20,524 nucleotides of DNA from Anaerolineales bacterium (GCA_025966435.1 JAICRQ010000009.1:1-20524); one strand, 5' to 3'. Positions 7,589-16,026 are shown, numbered from the stretch's first letter. The notes: generated by a model not told the origin, from the sequence alone. Made by a program: numbers and translations.

Positions 7589-9085
7589 TTATTCTTCAGC
7601 TGTTACACAGCTCTCGATCCTTGTCCACGCCGGATTCGTCTCTGACATGAATTCCTCGTCAGCTCTATAAAAGTTCATTCGTAGTCCAAGGTCGCGATAT
7701 GCCTGCCTGAAATCGGGAGGATCGCCCTCATACAAGTAGGGTTGATAGTTAATAGGATGTGGGGCAGATAATAGAAGTTGCCCTTCCACATGTGGAAATT
7801 CCTCCGGCGGTGCCACATAAAACTTGGTATGTTCGATCATATACCCGCTGTCCTGACAAATCACCGGCGCGCCAAATGTCAACCGCTTGGCAGAAAACTC
7901 GAAATCAGGAAATCGGGTTTGTACTTCAGCAGCGAAATCCCGCGGAAAGTCAACTTGATAGGCAGCGTAAAAATTCCACGCAGCCTGCAGGAAGGTGATT
8001 CCTAAAATTATCCAGGTGATTCGCGTACCGTACGCGATCCGCTTTAGTTCTATCAGCCCAAGTGCTGCTAAAAGGATCAGGAATGGAATCATTTGCCTGG
8101 CAAGCCTTGCATACACTACAAAATACTCAAGCATAGAAGGAATGACCAGGCAGATGTAAATGAATAGAATCCCTCCTGCCCACAGCCAAGTATATTTTCT
8201 TTGATCCCTGGATGAACTGGCGAGCGCCAGAATCACCAGGGCTGTCAGAATCAGAATGGTTGCATATTCTGTATGCCAGAAGTACTCGAAAGGCAGACTC
8301 CAACCCTCTTCAAAGACGCCCTGTGTAATGGAGGCGGCGAAAAGCCGATAAGCGGAGATCATGTCGGTTCCCGACCACAGCATCGCCAGAATCACAATGA
8401 TCAGCGGTGTTATAAAACCGAATGCTGTCAAGGTTCCTTTCTGGAAGATGTTGGATATTCGTTTGCCATGTATCAAAACGTGCGCGAGCATAGCAAACCC
8501 TGCGAGAGGCCAATATCCGTTATAGGTAATAAAGCAGAGAAAACTCAAGCCGCCGCAAACGAGTGAAATCTTCATGGTCGGATTTTGATCGAGCGCAATG
8601 TACAAAGCCATGAGTCCGAAGGACATTGCCATGTCATAGGGGAATAAATGCCGGGAGTAATACAATAGCGAGAGGCAAGATCCGGCAAAGAAAAGCGCAT
8701 AGATCGATTCGTTGAGAGAGGCTTGACTGCGCCGGGAAAGCAAAAAGATCAGGTATAGATTTAAGACAGAAAAGAAGCTAAAAAAGATTGCAGGTGCTAC
8801 CAGGCTTGGACCGATCAGGTGTTCTGTCAGTGCGGGCAAGGTGCCTATGACTTTGAACCCGAGATGTTCCGGAGAAATCGTAAATTGCCGCAGCGCCTCT
8901 CCGACTTGACCCTGCCATAGCAATCTGGCTGCTGCCAGGGACACTTCATATCTTGTTTCGTCTGAGTTGTAATATTGTCCGCCGCGCAAAATTAGAATCC
9001 ATCGGAGGATCAGAGACACAAAAAGAATGCCGATGACGGTCCATTTGCCGGGAAATGAAAATAATTTTGATTTGTTATCAGTCAC
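7589..9085 (-). CDS. GT-C type membrane glycosyltransferase (GT39/ArnT/PMT-like)
   Basis: This 498-residue polytopic membrane protein has a hydrophobic helix at about 16-33. Next comes a loop with YYNSDETRYE, whose Asp42-Glu43 pair matches the acidic motif in the first extracellular loop of GT-C enzymes. Some ten further hydrophobic segments run to about 370. The last ~125 residues are soluble and probably extracytoplasmic. GT-C enzymes use polyprenyl-phosphate sugars to glycosylate lipids or proteins at the outer face of the membrane. Donor and acceptor cannot be predicted. The start is GTG (9085) with AAGG about 7 bases upstream. The 100-base gap 9086-9185 shows no promoter or terminator I would defend. 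Confidence 0.75.
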   Translation of the reverse strand: MTDNKSKLFSFPGKWTVIGILFVSLILRWILILRGGQYYNSDETRYEVSLAAARLLWQGQVGEALRQFTISPEHLGFKVIGTLPALTEHLIGPSLVAPAIFFSFFSVLNLYLIFLLSRRSQASLNESIYALFFAGSCLSLLYYSRHLFPYDMAMSFGLMALYIALDQNPTMKISLVCGGLSFLCFITYNGYWPLAGFAMLAHVLIHGKRISNIFQKGTLTAFGFITPLIIVILAMLWSGTDMISAYRLFAASITQGVFEEGWSLPFEYFWHTEYATILILTALVILALASSSRDQRKYTWLWAGGILFIYICLVIPSMLEYFVVYARLARQMIPFLILLAALGLIELKRIAYGTRITWIILGITFLQAAWNFYAAYQVDFPRDFAAEVQTRFPDFEFSAKRLTFGAPVICQDSGYMIEHTKFYVAPPEEFPHVEGQLLLSAPHPINYQPYLYEGDPPDFRQAYRDLGLRMNFYRADEEFMSETNPAWTRIESCVTAEE

Positions 9086-9185
9086 AAAAATGCCTTGCCC
9101 ATCTTCAGGCGCAGCATCGATGAATAATGTGTATAGTGCCTAAGTTTTTCGCCACCAGGAGGGTATGAGACCTTTGAGAAGTCTG

Positions 9186-10904
9186 TTATGCTCCGACCTC
9201 TGCGATGAATACTTCAAAGGGATTAATAGTCAGTCCGTGAGGGGGTTTGGTGGTCTTCAGTCGTTCGGCGCTGGAGAACAGGATCTGCAGGTCGTGACCC
9301 TTGATGTCTTTGGTGCGTGAGAAATTCAGCTCCAATCTTTTCTCTGAAAAGTTCAAGATGACAAGAATGGTTTGTTCGTCCGTTTTGCGCAGAAAGGCGA
9401 GGTAATCTTTCGCGGAAGTATCCAGGGGAATGTATTCCCCTGCAATCAGAGCCGGGGAGCTCTTACGAACCTGCAACAGATGTTTATAGTAATTCAACAA
9501 GGAGGCGGGGTTGTGCTGCTGGTCGCGGACGTTAATGCCCGTCTTGTAATTGGAATTTACCGGAAGCCACGTGTCCACATTTGCGGGCGAAAACCCCGCA
9601 TTTGGATGATTGGACCATTGCATGGGGGTGCGATTCTTGTCGCGGCTCATTTCCCCGGCGCGCAGTGCTGCTTCCTGCGGATCGACCTTCAATTCACTGA
9701 CAAGCCTGTCGTAATACCAGGTTGCCATCGTATCGCGGAGCTTGGCAGGGTCTGCAATGATGAGGTCGGTCATGCCGATCTCTTCGCCGTTGTAGAGGAA
9801 GGGCGTGCCTTTGAGTGTGAGCACCAGCGCGGCATGAAGGCGTGCTAGTTCAGCGTCATGCTGTCTGTCTCCGTACCGCGTGTGGATGCGGGAAGAGTCG
9901 TGGTTGCCGAGGGTATTGCATGGCCAGCCTCTCGCTGGAAGAGCCCCCAGCTGGGATAACCGCTCCTTCTGGTTGCGCCGGATGTGGGCGGGTGTTAAGA
10001 GTTCCGTTCGCATGAGGGGGAAGTTGAACACAAGGTGCAATTCGTCCTCGCCATTCCCCATATAGGCAATGTCATCATCTTCACCGACCAACATGCGGTC
10101 GCCTTCATACTCATCCAATACAGCTCGCAATTCTTTCATCAGATCATGTAAACCGGGCTGCCCCACTTGATTCTTGAACATATTGTGCCAGTACTTGCCA
10201 ACTTGTTTTTTCTCAGCCGGTGTCTGTGCCAGCTCGACCGCGCGGCGCAGCCCAGCCAAGTCTAGGGGGACGGTGTGCGGCGTGAGGTTCGGGTCTTCGT
10301 AGATCGTGGCGATGGCGTCGAGGCGGTAGCCATCCACGCCGAGGTCAAGCCAGAAGCGTGCTGCATCCCACATCGCTTGTTTGACGTCCGGGTTGTGCCA
10401 GTTGAGATCTGGTTGCTGCTTCATGAAATAGTGATAATAATACTGGCCGCGCTCGGGGGCGAAGGTCCAGGCGTCGCCATCGAAACAGGACTGCCAGTTA
10501 TTCGGCGGCGCGTCCATCCAGATGTACCAGTCTGCTTTGGGGTTGTCGCGGCTGGACTTCGATTCCAGGAACCACGGATGCTCATCGGAGGTGTGATTCA
10601 ATACAAGGTCCAGAATGACTCGTATGTTCCGGTTGTGCGCTTCTTGCAAAAATAGTTTGAAATCCTCCAGCGTCCCGTATTCCGGTGCGACGTTTGTATA
10701 GTCCGAAACATCGTAGCCACAATCCCAGTTAGGGGAGGGGAAGTGCGGCGACAACCAGAGGGCATCTATGCCGAGGTCCGAGAGATAGTCTAACTTTTCG
10801 ATCATCCCTTTGAAATCACCGATGCCATCTTTATTGCCGTCGGCGAACGAACGCGGGTAAATTTGATAAAAAACTGCGGTTTGCCACCATTTCAAATCTG
10901 ACAT
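9186..10904 (-). CDS. GH13 alpha-glucosidase / oligo-1,6-glucosidase-like
   Basis: This 572-residue enzyme has no signal peptide and probably works in the cytoplasm on short alpha-glucans. The GH13 regions are complete: calcium-type loop DGNKDGIGD (22-30), DLVLNH (99-104), DGYRLDAI with nucleophile Asp196 (191-198), MLVGED with acid/base Glu275, and LGNHD with Asp336. The residue after the nucleophile is Ala197 rather than the Val or Thr linked to alpha-1,6 or alpha-1,4 preference, so bond specificity is open. The length fits the alpha-glucosidase/oligo-1,6-glucosidase group. The ATG at 10904 has AAGGA at about 7 bases. It follows the cytochrome-b5-domain gene by 37 bases in the same direction, suggesting co-transcription. 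Confidence 0.92.
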   Translation of the reverse strand: MSDLKWWQTAVFYQIYPRSFADGNKDGIGDFKGMIEKLDYLSDLGIDALWLSPHFPSPNWDCGYDVSDYTNVAPEYGTLEDFKLFLQEAHNRNIRVILDLVLNHTSDEHPWFLESKSSRDNPKADWYIWMDAPPNNWQSCFDGDAWTFAPERGQYYYHYFMKQQPDLNWHNPDVKQAMWDAARFWLDLGVDGYRLDAIATIYEDPNLTPHTVPLDLAGLRRAVELAQTPAEKKQVGKYWHNMFKNQVGQPGLHDLMKELRAVLDEYEGDRMLVGEDDDIAYMGNGEDELHLVFNFPLMRTELLTPAHIRRNQKERLSQLGALPARGWPCNTLGNHDSSRIHTRYGDRQHDAELARLHAALVLTLKGTPFLYNGEEIGMTDLIIADPAKLRDTMATWYYDRLVSELKVDPQEAALRAGEMSRDKNRTPMQWSNHPNAGFSPANVDTWLPVNSNYKTGINVRDQQHNPASLLNYYKHLLQVRKSSPALIAGEYIPLDTSAKDYLAFLRKTDEQTILVILNFSEKRLELNFSRTKDIKGHDLQILFSSAERLKTTKPPHGLTINPFEVFIAEVGA

Positions 10905-10941
10905 GACTATTTCCTTGTTCTGGACTATCGATTTTATCTGT

Positions 10942-11202
10942 TCAGGAGGTCTCCGATTCGAGTTTGCCGATGATCTTCACACAGGGGCGCGAAAACACTT
11001 CCTCGTGATGCGGCGCCTCGGGGAGTTCCCCTGTGAGATCTTGCCCGGGGAAGTGTAACTGTTCGTGCAGGTCGGTGCGCCATTTGGGGCAGTCGGTCAC
11101 ATCGTATACCACGCCGTGATAAGCAATCAATTTTCTCGTGCCGCGCTCACCCGTGCTGCGTTTCAATTCCAATTGTGTGACGAGGCGCTCCGGTATATTC
11201 AT
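10942..11202 (-). CDS. Small cytochrome b5-like heme-binding domain protein
   Basis: This 86-residue protein is a single cytochrome-b5-like heme/steroid-binding domain. The visible pattern is LIAYHGVVYDVTDCPKW (25-41), then His46, His50 and FPGQDLT (51-57), then APHHEEVF (63-70) and a final IIGKL. In the short bacterial form of this family the histidines in these blocks are the likely heme ligands. There is no signal peptide or membrane anchor, so it would be soluble and cytoplasmic. The partner is unknown. A TATAAT lies only 7 bases ahead of the ATG and no Shine-Dalgarno is visible, so the mRNA may be leaderless. Confidence 0.82.
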   Translation of the reverse strand: MNIPERLVTQLELKRSTGERGTRKLIAYHGVVYDVTDCPKWRTDLHEQLHFPGQDLTGELPEAPHHEEVFSRPCVKIIGKLESETS

Positions 11203-11209
11203 CCGCGGA

Positions 11210-11215
11210 ATTATA
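11210..11215 (-). promoter_or_regulatory. -10 element (TATAAT), possibly leaderless transcript
   Basis: A perfect TATAAT on the minus strand ends 7 bases before the ATG at 11202, which would put the transcription start at or next to the A of the start codon. The -35 position (about 11233-11238) reads CTATAC, which is weak. An AT-rich chance match is possible. Confidence 0.4.
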
Positions 11216-11240
11216 CAGGGTACTTTTGCCTGGTATAGAG

Positions 11241-11269
11241 AAATCTCCCGCCGGTTGGGCAGGAGATTT
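11241..11269 (-). terminator. Rho-independent terminator of hydrolase gene
   Basis: AAATCTCC/GGAGATTT arms are extended by three more pairs, with a U-G wobble on the minus-strand RNA, around a 5-base loop. The hairpin starts 12 bases after the hydrolase stop codon. The U-run is better on the plus side, so it may work in both directions. The stem matches those at 15958 and 17408. Confidence 0.7.
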
Positions 11270-11280
11270 TTTCTTATTCG

Positions 11281-13296
11281 CTAGTTTTGCTTAGATTCAC
11301 CCAGGCTAGGCATTTGATGCTTGTCGCGATGATTATCGTCGCGATCCGCTTTGATGGGTTTGCCATTGCATTTCCCGGAGAGATTAATCCGCTCACCTCT
11401 TCGGACGTATTCCACGTCACACGTCCAACGCCCGGTGGTCTTGACGTTCAGGACAAAGCGATCCTGCTCAATGTTGTACAAGCCTGAGCCCGTCATTCTG
11501 AAGTTGGCTGTAAATTCACACTGATCAAAATTGAATCGATATCTCGTGCCAGCATTATTCGTATCGAAGTCGAAGCTGCCTCCATAGGTACAGCCCACGG
11601 TAGTAGGAGTGAAACCATCCCAGTAAAAGAACTCTGGCAGATAATAGATCTCTGTTTCAATGGAGGAGAGCGCTTCGACCGGGTCACTGAAGGACTTTGC
11701 GGTGGGCGGCGCAACCGGCACATAGTCGTCGGCAACATAGCCCTCGCAGAGGGTTTCACGATCTGCTGGAACGACATCATTCACGAGAAAATCGGTCACG
11801 AGCGCGTCCGGACATTCGAGTCCATACCCAAAGGTGACGTGAGGCCCGCCTTCGGTGGTGATGAGATAGCCATTTGCCAGATTCTGATACACATTGACAC
11901 CATGGCTGTACGGCGTTGCCGGGTCCGCAGTGGCGCCAAGCACAAGCGTGGGGACGCCTTCTGCAACCAGATAATCAGGGCGGGTGAGGTCGGAAGAGGC
12001 ATTGGGCCAATAGGCGCAGGGCAGGTCGCCGTAGATGAGCGAAGCGAGGCGTGGGATGGAGGTTTCGAATGGCTCCACCGCATCCAGATAATTTTCCGCT
12101 CGCTCATCGGGTGTGGCGCCGGCGTAGCCGTAGTCCTGACATTCCACCCCGTAGTAAATTGCGTCAGACCAGGAGTCGTCGGGGATGATCTCAAGCGTTT
12201 GCGGATCCACGCCGAGGTTCGGGTAGAGCAGGCGGGCAAGGGTCACGATCTCACCATTCGATGAGTAGGCGGCAAGAGCACGCAGGAACATCATCCGGTC
12301 GCTCTCCCCGTACAATTGACCGGAAGCGACGACTTCCAGATCGCTCAGGGTGAATGTCCGTTTTTGATAGGTGCCATTCGCAAGAGGGAACCGGAACCAG
12401 ATAGGAGCTTTGCTTAATGTAGCGGCAAGGTTATCGTAAACGGCGATAGCATCGCCGTTCATTTGTTCGGCACAGGCGAGGTCGTCATTACAGGCAGATA
12501 AGGTAGCTACTAACGTATCATTGAACGCCTGTGCCTGCTGGGTATAGTACTCAGTCCCACTGAAGGTGAGGTCTACGGTCGCATCGAGAATGAGCCCGGC
12601 GAGATGCTCACTGTGGGCAGCGGCATAGAACTGCGCGAATTGTGTGCCATAGCTTTCGCCATACAGCCAGAATTTTTCGTCACCGATGATCTGGCGGAAC
12701 ACTTCAAGGTCTTCCACTGCCTGTCTCGTACCCAGATAGGGCAGGAGCTCGGTGTTGCCTAATTCGTTGGCACAATCTTCCGCGAAGATCCTGGCTGCCT
12801 TCTTGAGTGCCTGCTCCTGTTTGCGGGTGATGCCTCGGGCATCTGCCTGATAATATTCTGTCGCCGCAACAGGGCACGTCAGCCCGCCGGAGAGGGCCAT
12901 GCCGCGCTGGTCAAAGAACACAACGTCGAAAGATTCGAAAATACTGGGGTCGAACCCGGAAGAGTAGAAATCTGCCAGGAGGACACCAGATGTACCCGGT
13001 CCACCGGTCGCGGTTACGAACATCCCCTTCCGTTCGCCAGAGGCCGGCAAAACAGCAAATACCACAGGGATGGTGCGTGTATCGGAGGGATCGAAATGAT
13101 TGAGAGGGACCTCAATCGTTACACAGGTAAAATAACTCCACTCGAAGCATGGGACGCCCCCAAGGTCATCCAGGATTTGTTGGGTGTCCGCTCGTATAGG
13201 GACTGCCGATGGGGAGAGTGGTGCTGCAGCAAAAGATGAGACAAAAATTGCAATCGTGAAAAATAGGCGTATCACAGGCGAAAAAGTCTTTTTCAT
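11281..13296 (-). CDS. Secreted alpha/beta hydrolase, S33 / tripeptidyl-aminopeptidase (TAP) type
   Basis: This 671-residue enzyme has an N-terminal signal peptide (basic start, hydrophobic core, AAAP) without a lipobox, so it should be secreted. It has the alpha/beta hydrolase oxyanion motif TGGPGTSG (97-104), nucleophile elbow GESYG with Ser215, and the C-terminal TAP-like half with Asp458 (GATADPATP) and His486 (GGPHVTFG), completing the triad. Relatives release N-terminal peptides or hydrolyse esters. About 135 extra residues follow residue 535, with a Cys-containing strand-rich segment and a basic tail. I do not recognise them. The start at 13296 is preferred over the ATG at 13341 because AAAGGAAGAGGT precedes it and it gives a normal signal peptide. 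Its promoter and terminator suggest a single-gene unit. Confidence 0.88.
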   Translation of the reverse strand: MKKTFSPVIRLFFTIAIFVSSFAAAPLSPSAVPIRADTQQILDDLGGVPCFEWSYFTCVTIEVPLNHFDPSDTRTIPVVFAVLPASGERKGMFVTATGGPGTSGVLLADFYSSGFDPSIFESFDVVFFDQRGMALSGGLTCPVAATEYYQADARGITRKQEQALKKAARIFAEDCANELGNTELLPYLGTRQAVEDLEVFRQIIGDEKFWLYGESYGTQFAQFYAAAHSEHLAGLILDATVDLTFSGTEYYTQQAQAFNDTLVATLSACNDDLACAEQMNGDAIAVYDNLAATLSKAPIWFRFPLANGTYQKRTFTLSDLEVVASGQLYGESDRMMFLRALAAYSSNGEIVTLARLLYPNLGVDPQTLEIIPDDSWSDAIYYGVECQDYGYAGATPDERAENYLDAVEPFETSIPRLASLIYGDLPCAYWPNASSDLTRPDYLVAEGVPTLVLGATADPATPYSHGVNVYQNLANGYLITTEGGPHVTFGYGLECPDALVTDFLVNDVVPADRETLCEGYVADDYVPVAPPTAKSFSDPVEALSSIETEIYYLPEFFYWDGFTPTTVGCTYGGSFDFDTNNAGTRYRFNFDQCEFTANFRMTGSGLYNIEQDRFVLNVKTTGRWTCDVEYVRRGERINLSGKCNGKPIKADRDDNHRDKHQMPSLGESKQN

Positions 13297-13346
13297 TACC
13301 TCTTCCTTTATCGAAATCACCTTAATGGTGTAGGTCTTCACTTTCC

Positions 13347-13374
13347 ATTATAGGGAAAAACAGTAATAAAACAA
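13347..13374 (-). promoter_or_regulatory. Promoter of hydrolase gene
   Basis: TATAAT (13347-13352) and TTGTTT (13369-13374) are separated by 16 bp on the minus strand. The predicted start near 13340 gives a leader of about 44 bases. It also places the ATG at 13341 at the start of the transcript, supporting the downstream start with its Shine-Dalgarno. Confidence 0.55.
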
Positions 13375-13450
13375 TGATTTTGCGACGTGAGTAGGTTACA
13401 ACTGAGGGGTTTAGCTATATTTCTCGACAATTTTCCGAATTGTAGATAAA

Positions 13451-13505
13451 TTGCGCGTAGGGACAGTCCTCTTGCGCGTTTTCTCTACAAGACTACTTGA
13501 GAAAA
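13451..13505. repeat. 8-bp direct repeat and flanking inverted repeat
   Basis: TTGCGCGT occurs at 13451-13458 and 13472-13479, 21 bases apart, which is about two helical turns. The second copy abuts an inverted repeat, TTTTCTC (13479-13485) with GAGAAAA (13499-13505). The stretch sits between the hydrolase promoter and the AlkZ-like stop. Its function is unknown. Confidence 0.4.
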
Positions 13506-13543
13506 TAGGCGTTGATGGCGTGTGGGAAGTCGACGTATTTCAT
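13493..13543 (-). pseudogene. 16-codon ORF, possible gene remnant after the AlkZ-like gene
   Basis: An ATG 3 bases after the AlkZ-like stop opens a 16-residue frame, MKYVDFPHAINAYFLK, ending in TAG. It looks like the N-terminus of a longer protein; the AI-AYF pattern recalls SnoaL/NTF2-like starts. The frame stays open for about 25 codons beyond the TAG but shows no recognised homology. It may be a remnant, a coupled micropeptide, or chance. Confidence 0.25.
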
Positions 13544-13546
13544 TGT

Positions 13547-14626
13547 CTATACCCGTTCCACTGGCAGTCCGAGAAATACACCGTATTGGTTGGCTGCTCG
13601 TTCTACAGCTCTCTCTTGTACCTTTGTTAGTTCGGTAATAAGCAGGAATTCAATCTGAACTGCATCCTTTTTCAGCGTCCGTCGCCAACCGCCTACGAGC
13701 TGCCCATCTAGGACAATCACATGGGCAAGGAAAGATGGATCGTCGCTTCTTATTCCTGCTCGTTTTGCCACCTTGCCGATGGCGCTACGATCTTTGAACC
13801 CAATAAAATATTCGTCGTAATTCGGCAGCAAATGAGCTGCAGGCGATTTTTCTTTGACGGGTGAAACGGAAGGATCGAACCAATAAGTTTTCCCGTCGAT
13901 CGTTTCGCTGACAAATTGTGGCTTAACACTTTCGATTCCTTCTTTTGCCTCCGCCATCGTCAACCCGGACCACCAGGTAAAGTCGTGCAGGGTGGCTGGA
14001 CCGCGCCCGGTGAAATATCGACGCGTCAGTTCTGCTAGCGCCTCCTCCCGTGTAAGAGCCTTAACCTTCGGGGCTCGCTCCTCGAGCAGAGCGTAGGTGA
14101 ATTGTTTGCCTTTCCTGCCGCCGCTGCAGATGACCCCATCCAGCTCGGCAGACATCAGGAAGTATCCCAATCGAATTCCCCCTGCTTTTTCTATGCCAGT
14201 CTTCTCAAAAGCAGAACCTAATTCCGAGCGAGTCAAGTGATTGCTCCCTTGAAGTGCTTTTTCCAACACGTTGTAGCTCTTCTTAATGATCGGTTGATCT
14301 AGCCCCTGCTGCCGATACATGAAGCCGTTCACCGTATGGACGCGCGGCGCGCTGAGCATCAGCATCCAGCGGATATCTTCCGGCGCGACGAAATGCCAGG
14401 TAGGTCGCAAGATATGCGTACGCAGAATCTTGCCTTCGTTGAATGCCTTATCCATCGCGGCATCGGTCGTAGCATTCTTCAACCGTTGCCCCAGTGCCCA
14501 CTTTGCGCCGCTATAATCCTGCGCCTGGACCGCGCCCAGCGCCGCTACAATCTGCTCGGGCTCCGTGAAATCCGTTTGCGAAAGGAATTGATTATGGAGT
14601 CGATAGCGAGGGATATCTATGGTCAT
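13547..14626 (-). CDS. AlkZ/YcaQ-like winged-helix (HTH_42) DNA glycosylase family protein
   Basis: This 359-residue protein belongs to the HTH_42 superfamily, whose characterised members AlkZ and YcaQ remove bulky alkylated bases and unhook interstrand crosslinks. The family signature QxQ is present as VQAQD (Gln34, Gln36), which is the catalytic motif in AlkZ. The next block, LRTHILRPTWHFVAPED (about 68-84), also matches the family. The C-terminal region holds LLPNYDEYFIGF and LDGQLVGGW, typical of the group. It is soluble and cytoplasmic. The ATG at 14626 has GGAGG 3 bases upstream. It is the last gene of a tight trio, 18 bases after the unknown 255-aa gene. Repair activity is inferred, not shown. 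Confidence 0.85.
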   Translation of the reverse strand: MTIDIPRYRLHNQFLSQTDFTEPEQIVAALGAVQAQDYSGAKWALGQRLKNATTDAAMDKAFNEGKILRTHILRPTWHFVAPEDIRWMLMLSAPRVHTVNGFMYRQQGLDQPIIKKSYNVLEKALQGSNHLTRSELGSAFEKTGIEKAGGIRLGYFLMSAELDGVICSGGRKGKQFTYALLEERAPKVKALTREEALAELTRRYFTGRGPATLHDFTWWSGLTMAEAKEGIESVKPQFVSETIDGKTYWFDPSVSPVKEKSPAAHLLPNYDEYFIGFKDRSAIGKVAKRAGIRSDDPSFLAHVIVLDGQLVGGWRRTLKKDAVQIEFLLITELTKVQERAVERAANQYGVFLGLPVERV

Positions 14627-14644
14627 ACGCCTCCATTCGAGAGA

Positions 14645-15412
14645 TTATTTTGTTTTCAGATTGTGTATCTCATCGTCTATAAATGCTGTCCACTGCCGGG
14701 AATCCATATGCTCGACGGAGATAAACTTGAACTTGAAACTTTCCCAATCCGGGTTATCGGGGATAGGAATTTCAATATCTTGGATGATTCTTTTTTCTGT
14801 GTTGACCCACATCACGCCGTTATGGTTTTTTAATCCTTCGCCGCCAATATTGTACTTTCGGCAGGGATGTCCATCACGCGCTTCATCCCCTGCATACTTA
14901 ATGAGAACGCTCCCTTCGTATTTCATCATCGTTTCGGGATTCGGGTCGAAATTGGGCTGGAGGATTCCAATTGTGACTTCGCCTTCAGGATTCCTCCAAT
15001 GGCGAAGAATGTAATTCAAGCTAATAAAGTCGAAGTTGTAAATGTGGACAGGATAATGCCCCACTGGAATGATGTCCTTCCGGTCTTGCCACAAGATGGT
15101 GAATGTCCGATCTTCAAAAGAAGAAAACAGTGACGCCTGAGGTCTTCGTTCGCCATTGGGAGTGAGCACCCAGGATTCTAACTGGTCTGCCGAGAACGTT
15201 TCCCAATCCATGTGAGCTTTGACGAGTGCAGCATCCATACCGTGCTCCTCAAATTTGAGGACTTCGAGATTGTCATTATCTTTCACATAGATAAAAATTC
15301 GGGCAGGATACGAGCCGTCGATATTCGATTTAATAGCATGATAGACCGTGCCATCCTTAATCAACTCAGGGCGGTACGCAAACTGATCTATGGAGAATGT
15401 AACTTCCGGCAT
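14645..15412 (-). CDS. Unknown 255-residue protein
   Basis: I do not recognise a family. The 255-residue product has no signal peptide or membrane helix. It alternates hydrophobic and polar residues, as expected for a beta-rich fold: RIFIYVKDNDNLEVLKFEE, DRTFTILWQDRKD, VHIYNFDFISLNYILRH. It has a single cysteine (HPCRKYNIGG) and a late GVMWVNTEKRIIQDIEIPIPD segment. That segment resembles proteins in which a strand carries a small-molecule or lipid-conversion readout (DUF3108-like), but this is only an impression. The start codon is 3 bases after the stop of the upstream acetyltransferase, so the two are translationally coupled. The next gene encodes the AlkZ-like protein. The coding pattern and operon position make it a real gene. 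Confidence 0.8.
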   Translation of the reverse strand: MPEVTFSIDQFAYRPELIKDGTVYHAIKSNIDGSYPARIFIYVKDNDNLEVLKFEEHGMDAALVKAHMDWETFSADQLESWVLTPNGERRPQASLFSSFEDRTFTILWQDRKDIIPVGHYPVHIYNFDFISLNYILRHWRNPEGEVTIGILQPNFDPNPETMMKYEGSVLIKYAGDEARDGHPCRKYNIGGEGLKNHNGVMWVNTEKRIIQDIEIPIPDNPDWESFKFKFISVEHMDSRQWTAFIDDEIHNLKTK

Positions 15413-15415
15413 GGC

Positions 15416-15925
15416 TTACAGTGCGATCCCAAATAACTTCAAATCAATGTCGTCCGCGGAGAGCCGGATCATCGTCTCATACCGCAGTCCGATCTTCTCA
15501 AGTACACGAATCGACCCCTCATTGGCGGGGTCAACGATGGCAACCAATCGCTTCAACCCGATCACATCTTTTGCATATTCCTTCACTGCCCGTGCGGCTT
15601 CGATGGCATACCCTTTCGACCAGAATTTTGGCAGGAGCGCATAGCCAATATCCACATCCTCCAATCCGTCCCGTTGGATCAGCCCACACATGCCGATGGA
15701 TTCGTTTGTCTCTTTTAGAACGACGAGGCACAAGCCAAATCCATTCTTCTCATAACTCGTGACAGGTCCGTTTAAAATGTACGCCCGTGCATCCTCAATA
15801 GTCCGGACGTTGCGATCGCCGATATTTTGAATAAAGGATGGCTCATTCAATAGTTCCAGGATAAACAGTGCATCGTCGTTCGTTAACTGGCGCAGGCTCA
15901 ATCGGGCGGTTTCAAGAAGAGTCAC
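15416..15925 (-). CDS. GNAT acetyltransferase, RimJ/RimL-like (Acetyltransf_3)
   Basis: This 169-residue protein starts with the typical ETARLSLRQLTNDDA. It has the acetyl-CoA region VDIGYALLPKFWSKGYAIEA (91-110) and the ending NEGSIRVLEKIGLRYE (135-150), which together mark the RimJ/RimL branch. Members acetylate N-terminal amines of ribosomal proteins, antibiotics or small amines. The substrate here is unknown. The pyrophosphate loop is SKGYA rather than RGKGFG-like, as is common in this branch. The start is GTG at 15925, supported by GGGAGG 7 bases upstream. It is the first gene of a three-gene operon with the unknown 255-aa protein and the AlkZ-like protein, and the gene upstream of it ends in a terminator. 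Confidence 0.87.
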   Translation of the reverse strand: MTLLETARLSLRQLTNDDALFILELLNEPSFIQNIGDRNVRTIEDARAYILNGPVTSYEKNGFGLCLVVLKETNESIGMCGLIQRDGLEDVDIGYALLPKFWSKGYAIEAARAVKEYAKDVIGLKRLVAIVDPANEGSIRVLEKIGLRYETMIRLSADDIDLKLFGIAL

Positions 15926-15957
15926 AGGCAGGCCTCCCAGAGGGGAATGGGTTAAAC

Positions 15958-15988
15958 AAAAATCTCCGGTTTCAGGCTGGAGATTTTT
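15958..15988 (-). terminator. Rho-independent terminator of unknown 280-aa gene
   Basis: AAAAATCTCC and GGAGATTTTT arms surround a 7-base loop, with two further inner positions (one G-T). On the minus strand the stem is followed by TTTTTGTTT. It begins 39 bases after the stop at 16027. The stem core matches the other two terminators. Confidence 0.75.
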
Positions 15989-16026
15989 GATTGTTGGACT
16001 TTATTGTATCAGCGCTACGAATAGAA

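Noticed and set aside
9372..9848. 158-residue plus-strand ORF
   Set aside because: Antisense to the GH13 gene, with low-complexity composition and no motif.
13297..13341. Longer start of the hydrolase at 13341
   Set aside because: It lies at the predicted transcription start, has no Shine-Dalgarno and would bury the signal peptide; ATG 13296 has a strong one.
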